A DNA stretch of 64,000 nt from Schaalia sp. Marseille-Q2122 (GTDB taxonomy: Bacteria > Actinomycetota > Actinomycetes > Actinomycetales > Actinomycetaceae), in the NCBI RefSeq assembly GCF_903645355.1, contig NZ_CAHJXR010000004.1:62001-126000 (forward strand). The letters are read 5' to 3'. Position 1 is the stretch's first letter; every line of letters begins with the position of its first letter. The notes under the pieces were generated by a model that was given only the letters and a program-made list of their open reading frames with translations, did no database searches and was not told where the DNA came from. This document shows, piece by piece, positions 57,313 through 64,000 of this stretch. The position numbers and the translations under genes are program-made.

Positions 57313-57591
57313 TTGGGTTGGTGTGTTGATGATCGGTGGCAAGAGGACTCGTTTAACCCGGATTTGAGTAATGGGCAGCGCGTAGCGCGGGCAGGCGTTT
57401 CTGGTGTTATGACAGCAGGAGGCGGTTATGGTGGCACGTATGGTGGAGCTTTAGCAGGTGCGGCTATCGGAGGATTTCTTGGGCCAATAGGTGCTGCCGT
57501 TGGCGGGATTGCTGGAGGGCTCATCGGCGGGGCTATGGGTGCCTATGTCGCAGATGAGTTTGCTGATTGGGCGGTCAATAGATTTCTGTAG
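57313..57591 (+). CDS. orphan toxin C-terminal cassette 6
   Basis: The usual GTG is changed to GCG; a TTG at 57313 opens 92 residues: linker GWCVDDR, junction WQEDSFNPDLSNGQRVARAG, zipper (GGIAGGLIGGAMGAYVADEF) and tail DWAVNRFL. The start of its zipper (MTAGGGYGGTYGGALAGAAI) closely resembles that of effector copy 2. Confidence 0.6.
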   Translation: MGWCVDDRWQEDSFNPDLSNGQRVARAGVSGVMTAGGGYGGTYGGALAGAAIGGFLGPIGAAVGGIAGGLIGGAMGAYVADEFADWAVNRFL

Positions 57592-57599
57592 GGGGTGTC

Positions 57600-58064
57600 G
57601 TGGTGTCCAATATAGTTATGGCATTCATAATTTCTGGACTTTTGCTGGTGTCATGGTGGTTCGAGATGTTTTCGGACTCTGGCTTTGGGCAGATGGCGCG
57701 GGCTATGAATAAAAAAGGTAGGTATGGGAAAAATGTCATCGCGTTAATGGTTCCGGCAATAGGATCTTCTTTTTTGGTTTGGGCGATCGCATTGATTGTT
57801 GAATCGGTGGGATTCTCAGAGCTGTCGATCGATGTGCTGGGCTATGTCGCGTTAGTCCTTTTTGCCATTGGTCTCGTTGGTCTTTTTTCGATTCCTTTGC
57901 CGCGTTGGATGTATCCGGAGTATCACTTGGCTAAGCGTGAGCGTCTTCGTGCGGAAAAGCTTGCTCGTGGCGAGGCGGTGAAGATGCCGTCTTCTGGCAG
58001 GGTTGCTGTGGAGGCTCAGCGTCTTGAACAAGCCCTCCGGAGACAGTCAGACAAAAACGAGTGA
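57600..58064 (+). CDS. putative immunity protein 7 (membrane), end of array
   Basis: The 154-residue member has a GTG start. It has WWFEMFSDSGFGQMARAM, a variable middle and PRWMYPEYHLAKRERLRAE, but its tail departs from the others after VAVEAQRLEQ (ALRRQSDKNE). The constant block is thus cut at the right border of the array, 108 bp before purF. Confidence 0.6.
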   Translation: MVSNIVMAFIISGLLLVSWWFEMFSDSGFGQMARAMNKKGRYGKNVIALMVPAIGSSFLVWAIALIVESVGFSELSIDVLGYVALVLFAIGLVGLFSIPLPRWMYPEYHLAKRERLRAEKLARGEAVKMPSSGRVAVEAQRLEQALRRQSDKNE

Positions 58065-58172
58065 CAGACACGTAAGCGAGCGCTCAGTGCGTGCGGTCAA
58101 GATGCGACGGACACCTCTGACGAATGGTGGACGAGAGCGCGCACCGCGCACGCCCTGTGGCACAGTAGGAGT

Positions 58173-59738
58173 GTGCAAACATGCCCCGTGGAATCCGGCC
58201 ATGTACCTACTACTGAAATGCCATTCGGTGATCCTTTTGAGGATGATCGCCCCCACGACCACTGTGGGGTTTTTGGCGTATGGGCGCCAGGTGAGGACGT
58301 TGCCCGCCTGACGTACTTTGGCTTATACGCCCTCCAGCACCGCGGGCAGCAGTCGGCTGGTATTGCGACCTCCGATGGAGAATCCCTGCTGGTCTACAAG
58401 GATCAAGGTCTGGTCAATCAGGTGTTCTCCGAGCAGACCCTCCAGGGCCTCAAAGGTCACATTGCGCTCGGCCACGTCCGCTACGCCACGACGGGTGCTG
58501 ACACCTGGCGCAACGCCCAGCCCACCCTCGGCCCCACCCCGCGCGGCGCGATGGCACTTGGCCACAACGGTAACCTCGTCAACACGGAAGAATTGCGCGC
58601 CCTGGCCCACTCCGTGGCCGACGGCGAGGACGTTCAGCGTGGCGCCTCGACGGACACGTCGATTCTGACCGCCCTGTTGGGCCTGGCAGAGAGCTTGCCT
58701 GGCCCCCTGCCTTTCGTTGGCCAACCCCGCCCTGAGGGTGGACAGCCTGCTCCCAGCGCGCAGGAGCCCGTCGAGGACGCCGCCCCCCTCGTGCCCGCAG
58801 CCCTCAAGGTCCTGCCGCGTCTGCGAGGCGCATTCTCCCTGGTCTTTATGGACGAGACGGCGCTCTACGGTGCGCGAGACCCCCACGGCTACAGGCCGCT
58901 GGTGCTCGGTCGTCTGACCAGCGGCTGGGTCCTGGCCTCCGAGACCGCCGCCCTTGACCTCGTTGGCGCCTCCTTCGTGCGCGAGGTCGAACCGGGCGAA
59001 CTCATTACCATCAACGCCTCTGGCGTCCACTCCTGGCACTTCGCCCCCACGCGCGCCAATACCTGCGTCTTTGAATACGTCTACCTTGCCCGCCCCGACA
59101 CCGTCGTGGGAGGCCGCCAGATTGTCGCTGCCCGCCGCGAAATGGGTGCAATCCTCGCCCGGGAATGCCCCGCCGACGCCGACCTCGTCATGCCCACCCC
59201 CGATTCAGGCACCCCAGCGGCAATTGGCTACGCCCAAGAATCCGGTATTCCCTTCGCGCAGGGCCTGGTGAAAAACGCCTACGTGGGTCGCACCTTCATC
59301 GAACCCACTCAATCCCTGCGCCAACTCGGTATTCGCCTCAAGCTCAACCCCCTCCGTGAGGTGATTGAGGGCAAACGCCTGATCGTCATTGACGATTCGA
59401 TTGTGCGCGGCAATACTCAGCGTGCGCTGGTCAAGATGCTCCGCGAGGCCGGCGCCGCCGAGGTGCATGTGCGCATCTCCTCCCCGCCGGTGGAATGGCC
59501 CTGCTTCTTCGGTATTGACTTCCCCACGCGCGCTGAACTCATTGCTTCCTCGATGAATGCTGAGGCGATCCGCGCGTGGATTGGCGCAGACTCCCTGGGC
59601 TACCTGTCCTTGGAAGGTATGGTGGAGGCTACCAAGCAGGGCACCAGCCTCTGCCTGGGATGCTTCACCGGTGAATACCCCGACCCGATCGAGAAGGGCA
59701 CGCCAATTCCCGGCACGCCCGGGGCGACCACCTGCTGA
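58173..59738 (+). CDS. purF: amidophosphoribosyltransferase
   Basis: This enzyme makes phosphoribosylamine, the first committed step of purine synthesis. The catalytic Cys lies in HDHCGVFGVW (Cys31 from the GTG at 58173), so a short propeptide is removed; GTG 58188 and ATG 58218 are other possible starts, and none has a clear Shine-Dalgarno. The glutaminase part has LQHRGQQSAGI and GHNGNLVN; the PRPP site is RLIVIDDSIVRGNTQRALV. The C-terminal cysteines (SLCLGCFTGEYP) fit the Fe-S-containing type. It pairs with purM. Confidence 0.93.
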   Translation: MQTCPVESGHVPTTEMPFGDPFEDDRPHDHCGVFGVWAPGEDVARLTYFGLYALQHRGQQSAGIATSDGESLLVYKDQGLVNQVFSEQTLQGLKGHIALGHVRYATTGADTWRNAQPTLGPTPRGAMALGHNGNLVNTEELRALAHSVADGEDVQRGASTDTSILTALLGLAESLPGPLPFVGQPRPEGGQPAPSAQEPVEDAAPLVPAALKVLPRLRGAFSLVFMDETALYGARDPHGYRPLVLGRLTSGWVLASETAALDLVGASFVREVEPGELITINASGVHSWHFAPTRANTCVFEYVYLARPDTVVGGRQIVAARREMGAILARECPADADLVMPTPDSGTPAAIGYAQESGIPFAQGLVKNAYVGRTFIEPTQSLRQLGIRLKLNPLREVIEGKRLIVIDDSIVRGNTQRALVKMLREAGAAEVHVRISSPPVEWPCFFGIDFPTRAELIASSMNAEAIRAWIGADSLGYLSLEGMVEATKQGTSLCLGCFTGEYPDPIEKGTPIPGTPGATTC

Positions 59739-59819
59739 GCCGCCCCCTGATCCCTCCCGCATTCGAAGGTTCCCACTCCTGACTTGCCCACTGCCGACCT
59801 TCCCCACTAGAGAAAGCCG

Positions 59820-61031
59820 ATGACTATGAGCGACGCACCTGCCCTGGATTACGCTGCTTCGGGCGTAGATACTGCTGCGGGGGACCGCGCTGTTGAGCTG
59901 ATGAAGAACGCAGTGACGCGCACTCATAACGCCACTGTCTTTGGTGGCACCGGGGGTTTTGCGGGCATGGTCGACGCTTCGGCTCTTCTGGGCATGAAGC
60001 GTCCGCTGTTGGCAACGTCCACTGATGGCGTGGGCACGAAGATCGCCCTGGCGCAGGCCATGGACGTGCATGACACCATTGGCCAGGACCTGGTGGGCAT
60101 GGTCGTTGATGACATCGTGGTGGTGGGTGCCCGTCCAGTGTTGATGACGGACTACATCGCCTGCGGCAAGGTCGTGCCGGAACGTATTGCTGCGATCGTC
60201 ACCGGTATTGCGCGCGCCTGCGCCGAGGTTGAATGTCCGCTGGTGGGTGGTGAAACCGCTGAGCATCCGGGCGTCATGGCGGAAGATGACTACGACATTG
60301 CTGGTGCGGCCACAGGTGTCGTTGATGCTGAACGCGTGCTGGGTCCTGCTCGCGTGGGGGAGGGCGATGTCCTGGTGGGCATTGCCTCTTCAGGCTTGCA
60401 TTCGAATGGCTACTCTTTGGTGCGCAAGGTGCTGGAGGTTTCCGGGCTGGGTTTGGAGGCGCAGATGGCGGAGTTTGGCCGCACTCTGGGTGAAGAGCTT
60501 CTGGAGCCTACGCGCCTGTACACCAAGCTCTGCTTGGATCTTATTGAGGCAGTGGGGGAGGGCGAGCTCCTCGTACCGATGGAAGGTCCCGAGGCTGATG
60601 CTCTGCGCGCTCCGGGCCTGCATGGCGCGGCAACGGGTATCCACGCGCTCAGCCATGTGACCGGCGGTGGCTTGGGTGCGAATGTGTCGCGGGTGCTGCC
60701 TCGTGGTTTGGTGGCCGAGGTCGACCGTGGCGCTTGGGGTGTGCCCGCCGTGTTTGATTGGGTGCGGCGTGAGGGCAATGTGTCCTGGGAAGCCCTGGAG
60801 GATTCTCTCAACCTCGGGGTGGGGATGGTTGCCGTCGTCGGGCGCGACAGTGTGGATGCTGTGGTGGAGTCCGTGCGGGCGAGCGGTGTTGAGGCTGGGG
60901 TTATCGGTCAGCTGCGTGCGCTCGCCGATGACGAGGCTTCCCGCTTGGCCTGCGGCGAGCGTTTGATTGCGGGAATGAAGGGTGTCGATGCGGGGACGGT
61001 GCTGTTGCGCGGAGAGTACCGCCTAGCCTGA
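59820..61031 (+). CDS. purM: phosphoribosylformylglycinamidine cyclo-ligase (AIR synthase)
   Basis: This enzyme closes the imidazole ring in purine synthesis. The 403-residue protein starts at ATG 59820 (a second ATG is at 59826), with GAGAAAG upstream. Family motifs are YAASGVDTAAGDRAVELMK, FGGTGGFAGMVD, ATSTDGVGTKIALAQ, VGMVVDDIVVVGARPVLMTDY, ECPLVGGETAEHPG and GIASSGLHSNGYSLVRK. It is somewhat longer than the usual 345-365 residues, with a C-terminal extension. Confidence 0.93.
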   Translation: MTMSDAPALDYAASGVDTAAGDRAVELMKNAVTRTHNATVFGGTGGFAGMVDASALLGMKRPLLATSTDGVGTKIALAQAMDVHDTIGQDLVGMVVDDIVVVGARPVLMTDYIACGKVVPERIAAIVTGIARACAEVECPLVGGETAEHPGVMAEDDYDIAGAATGVVDAERVLGPARVGEGDVLVGIASSGLHSNGYSLVRKVLEVSGLGLEAQMAEFGRTLGEELLEPTRLYTKLCLDLIEAVGEGELLVPMEGPEADALRAPGLHGAATGIHALSHVTGGGLGANVSRVLPRGLVAEVDRGAWGVPAVFDWVRREGNVSWEALEDSLNLGVGMVAVVGRDSVDAVVESVRASGVEAGVIGQLRALADDEASRLACGERLIAGMKGVDAGTVLLRGEYRLA

Positions 61032-61053
61032 GATACTCCCCCTTGGGGTGTCT
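61031..61053 (+). terminator. weak hairpin after purM
   Basis: Nine bases on each side (AGATACTCC and GGGGTGTCT, with G-T pairs) enclose a short loop directly at the purM stop. No T-run. The rest of 61054-61420 is AT-rich, with no convincing gene. Confidence 0.35.
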
Positions 61054-61420
61054 GAGAGTGTGAGGCTGCTGCGCGGCCATGCCGGTATTCAGTCTGAATA
61101 TGTGGTCAGGCTTTTTATCCGGGCAAGTTATCTGGGAAGTTATCTGAGCAAGCGTGCCTTTTCGTGTGACGAATGTGCACTCAGTCGAAGATGTAAAAAA
61201 CCCGAAAGATAATGTGACCAAATGGTAGGCCCCTGCTTTTATCTGTGCCCGTGAGGTTAATTCGCTGATGAGAGGCTCAATGAAGCGTGAGTATCTCGTC
61301 GGGTTGAGAGGCTGCTTCCTTGCCTTCATTGTGATGAATGTGACCAGGTGACCTGCTTATCGACCTATTTATTTCGGATGCTTAATCACATCGGGTGAAT
61401 ATCTTAACAAGAATTCGACA

Positions 61421-61449
61421 TTGATTTGGCGGAAGAAGTGCATTAAATT
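61421..61449 (+). promoter_or_regulatory. sigma70-type promoter of the surface protein
   Basis: TTGATT and TAAATT are separated by 17 bases, the best promoter match I saw in the window. Transcription would start near 61456, about 68 bases before the ATG at 61524. Confidence 0.55.
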
Positions 61450-61523
61450 TAGACCGTCCATCAACAATGTGTCAGTGTTCACCGCATGCGCTCGCCGCGT
61501 ATGCGGTTGCCAGCGAGGTCGTA

Positions 61524-64000
61524 ATGTCTCGAGGTAGCTATCGCCTTTCTATGGAGCGCGGCTCCACTACCCGCGTCACCTCACGCCTTTTTACCCTTTT
61601 CTTTGTCATTTTTCTCTGCGCTTCCCTCTTGGCAGCCAACGCTTTAGCCGCTGAGGTCACCGCACCCTCAACAGCGACCACATCTGGGGCGACCTCGTCG
61701 ACGCCGACTCCGGAGGATGCGACGCCCTCTGAGGTCACCTCTGAGAACGAGCAACCAGGCTCTGCGGACTCCGATGCGGCTATGAGCGCCACCGATACTC
61801 CCGGGAATTCCCTTGAAAAGAGCGGTGACATTGCAGCAAGTGAAGAAGGCAACGCGAGTGCTCTCCCTCCACAGTCTGACGTAGAGAGCAAGGTATCTGC
61901 AGAATCCGCTCAGAGCGGCGTCCAAGCGGCCACCGAAGAAGAGAAAGTCGGAGAAAGCGAAGAAGCTCCGATGACGCCGGTTCACTCTCCCTTCCGGCGC
62001 GCACAGGGGCAGACCCAAGGCATCTCCGACAACGCAGACCTCTTTGAGTGCAGGGGCGGGCATGTCTACACCCTTTCAGAACATGGCCAGATCTATTACT
62101 TCACCGGCGGCCGGGTGAAGACAATCGGTTCGCAGATCCCAGCTCTTGGGAATGGGCGGGCAGCTAATGCCTTCGGTATCGACCTGGACGGGCGTAAAGC
62201 CTATGCGATCGTTCAAGGGGCAGGCTCTCAAGAAGTGCACCGCTACACGCTATCGCGAGGGTGGGAACAAGTCGGCAGCGTCACCAATCAACTGCTCAAT
62301 GGCCGCATCACCTCAGGCGCAGTACACCCTCAAAACGATGAGTTCTATTTCGGTGGCTTCGATCTTCAAAACAGGCGCTATCGGCTCTGGCGCTATAGTC
62401 CCAGTGATGGAAGAGTCCAAGGTGGCGGGGGATTTCAGCTCAAAGGATTCACCCCCGCTGAAACAGGTGAGTCCGACATTGCCTTCGACATGTACGGCAA
62501 TCTACGAATCATGGTCAGCGCCCGTTCAGGGAACTCAACGCGCCTTCAAATCTACGGGCTGAAAAGGGATGCTATTAACACCCTCGCTCAAAGTGGAATG
62601 CGCGTAGAAACAGGCACCAATGCGAGGCTCACCCTCATCCAAGACGTCACCAACGCGAGTGCTGGACTTACCGGCCTGACCATGCAAACCCATACCGCCG
62701 GAACGGAAGGTGTTGTGGTTGGACGAGACGCTACCAGTGCCCTCTATCGATCCAACCTCTCCCTGGCGGCAAGAAATCTCGAACGCAATGCGTTCTTCAA
62801 CCAGCCCGACAATCAAGGGGTCATCTTCGCTGACGCGGCATCTTGTGAAGTGGACTTTGACATCCCCGGGGTGCATCGATACCGGCCGATGAGCATCGCA
62901 TATTCAGGTATTGCCAGCCAGTATGGGATTGATGGCCAACCCTTCATCCCAGAGAGGAAATACTTCCTCAAAGGATTTACAGCACGAATCTTCCCTCGAG
63001 CCGTAGATAATCGCAGGATTGACCCTGCTTACATGAGAAGTCACACGTGGACCATCACAGAGTGTGAAGGAAGTGCCTGCGGCGCTGAACGCACTCAAGA
63101 TATCAGCCCCGAATCAGGTGCCGCTACGGTATATCTTCCTCTGCTCACCGACTTGAACTACCGTGCACACTACTGTGTCGAATTAACCTCGCAAATCCCG
63201 ACGGGCTATATCTTCCCGCAATCCGGGGAGAATCCTCGTGAGTACTGTGGCATATTGCCCAACAGTAATGCCAGCGGCGTGGGCAAAGTGGGTATGGAGA
63301 CCTCCCTCCGACCCCTGGTCGGAGGCGTCCAATGGTCGAAGTTTGCTCAGCTGACAAAGGGTATCACTCGTCCCCTTCCCGGAGCTGAATGGCGAATCCG
63401 AGGCACCTATGACGCAGGTGGAGAGCAAAGAACTATCGATCAGCGCGTCGTTCCCTGTCAAGACGCCTCCTGCGTCCCCTGTAACAATTTCATGTGTCCA
63501 TCAGTCCTATACGTCAAAAAGGACACCGCGTATTACAACATCATTCTTCCTCCGGGACGCTACACCCTGGAAGAGACGAGTGCGCCTCCTGGCTATGAGC
63601 GCAGGACCGATAAGATCCCCTTCACCGTCACGGTAGACACCACTAACGTCAATCCGAACGCCATCACTGTCCCCAAGGAACAACTCGGCACGATCAATAA
63701 TCCTGCCTACGTCAGCCGAATCGACCTGCGAGTAGCGTTCACTGACTTCAGAGGCCAAAGACTCCCCGGTGATCAAACACCGACCCTGCAAGCGCGCTTT
63801 GAAGTGGAGAAGAAGGATCAAAGCGTATGGATCTCACCGGGTGGTGGAGACTTTCCTGCCGTCAGCAGCCTCGTGCAGATGAAGAAGCCCGGCAACTATT
63901 TCCCGGACCCGTGGTTCGTGCACTACTCCACATCCAATGCGTCGACACCGATCCGCTTCGAGGATGTCCTGCCCCCGAATTCAGGCTTTACACGCACGGG
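61524..64000 (+). CDS. large secreted surface protein, SpaA/prealbumin-like (3' end outside window)
   Basis: The frame is open from ATG 61524 (GAGG six bases upstream) to the right edge, 825 codons. A signal peptide has a basic start and a hydrophobic core (LFTLFFVIFLCASLLAANAL) with a likely cut near LAA/EV. About 130 low-complexity Ser/Glu/Ala residues follow, then a beta-rich region without stops, and a SpaA/Cna-B-like motif (YTLEETSAPPGYERR), which marks isopeptide-bonded pilin or adhesin domains. Paired cysteines (CQDASCVPCNNFMC; CEGSACGAE) suggest disulfides. A sortase signal would be expected beyond the window. Adhesion is inferred. Confidence 0.8.
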   Translation, partial: MSRGSYRLSMERGSTTRVTSRLFTLFFVIFLCASLLAANALAAEVTAPSTATTSGATSSTPTPEDATPSEVTSENEQPGSADSDAAMSATDTPGNSLEKSGDIAASEEGNASALPPQSDVESKVSAESAQSGVQAATEEEKVGESEEAPMTPVHSPFRRAQGQTQGISDNADLFECRGGHVYTLSEHGQIYYFTGGRVKTIGSQIPALGNGRAANAFGIDLDGRKAYAIVQGAGSQEVHRYTLSRGWEQVGSVTNQLLNGRITSGAVHPQNDEFYFGGFDLQNRRYRLWRYSPSDGRVQGGGGFQLKGFTPAETGESDIAFDMYGNLRIMVSARSGNSTRLQIYGLKRDAINTLAQSGMRVETGTNARLTLIQDVTNASAGLTGLTMQTHTAGTEGVVVGRDATSALYRSNLSLAARNLERNAFFNQPDNQGVIFADAASCEVDFDIPGVHRYRPMSIAYSGIASQYGIDGQPFIPERKYFLKGFTARIFPRAVDNRRIDPAYMRSHTWTITECEGSACGAERTQDISPESGAATVYLPLLTDLNYRAHYCVELTSQIPTGYIFPQSGENPREYCGILPNSNASGVGKVGMETSLRPLVGGVQWSKFAQLTKGITRPLPGAEWRIRGTYDAGGEQRTIDQRVVPCQDASCVPCNNFMCPSVLYVKKDTAYYNIILPPGRYTLEETSAPPGYERRTDKIPFTVTVDTTNVNPNAITVPKEQLGTINNPAYVSRIDLRVAFTDFRGQRLPGDQTPTLQARFEVEKKDQSVWISPGGGDFPAVSSLVQMKKPGNYFPDPWFVHYSTSNASTPIRFEDVLPPNSGFTRT

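Larger units (their letters stand above)
51846..58030 (+). repeat. recombination-prone constant blocks of the cassette array
   Basis: A block of about 260 bp recurs: the immunity 3' end (from the codons of WMYPEYHLA to the stop), a short linker and the toxin junction (to about RVARAG). Copies start at about 51849, 52640, 54748, 55533, 56328 and 57127; the seventh, at 57908, lacks the junction and diverges near 58028. Two junction types exist, WRRDSIDPELSDGKRV (52032 and 52818 units) and WQEDSLNPDLSNGQRV (all others). Between blocks, the zipper and membrane segments differ. Confidence 0.85.

Noticed and set aside
54420-58064. Array of type II toxin-antitoxin pairs
   Set aside because: The small proteins are glycine-zipper tips sharing a junction with full effectors, and the partners are polytopic membrane proteins, which fits effector-immunity rather than antitoxin logic.

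Overview
The window looks like chromosomal DNA of a high-GC Gram-positive of the Actinomycetaceae (Actinomyces/Schaalia type). This is an inference from gene content and GC-rich codon use: 4.5S RNA directly before dnaX-recR, an EtfD-like membrane Fe-S reductase, an Mrp antiporter whose MrpA carries a fused MrpB domain, a lysC-asd pair, type VII secretion-type small proteins, and a SpaA-like surface protein.

Layout. 1-3429: the left edge cuts a sensor histidine kinase that diverges from a bacitracin/lantibiotic-type ABC exporter; its second permease is broken by two one-base shifts. 3540-7428: an uncharacterised trio, two paralogous DUF5692-like membrane proteins around a membrane-anchored SRPBCC protein, with three similar palindromes in front of the three genes. 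7534-13381: a ferrochelatase of Escherichia coli type, a MarR regulator, 4.5S RNA, dnaX and recR. 13540-16284: a TrpXYZ-like ABC importer. 16402-20781: PTS enzyme I, aspartokinase and aspartate-semialdehyde dehydrogenase. 21303-25274: thioredoxin, a TetR regulator, a Nudix hydrolase, tRNA-Gly(CCC) and a decayed gntK/gntP fusion. 25648-34769: a membrane glycerophosphodiester phosphodiesterase, a beta-CASP nuclease, a MacAB-like exporter and an MFS drug pump. 34944-41510: mutY, dcd, a hypothetical gene and the EtfD-like protein. 41810-48566: the six-gene mrp operon.

The most unusual part is 48737-58064, between mrp and purF. An LpqN-like gene, an EspG-like gene and a small WXG/EspC-like gene lead into a 378-residue effector with a helical N-terminal half and a glycine-zipper C-terminus. 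A small polytopic membrane protein, the probable immunity protein, follows. The promoter-distal part is an array of promoterless toxin C-terminal fragments that alternate with immunity genes: two full effectors, six orphan toxin ends (one truncated, one with an amber codon) and seven immunity genes. Constant blocks at the toxin junction and the immunity 3' ends repeat through the array and would allow the toxin tip to be exchanged by homologous recombination. A 1286-bp duplication of the effector head ends exactly at that junction and gives two effectors with different tips. The nearest described analogue I know is the TspA/TsaI system of Staphylococcus aureus; no secretion machinery lies in this window.

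After the array come purF and purM, and then the start of a large secreted surface protein that runs off the right edge.

A second sequence-level signal is a dispersed family of intergenic arrays with 19-bp periodicity, in both orientations, at 20953-21077, 32876-33016 and about 38192-38650.
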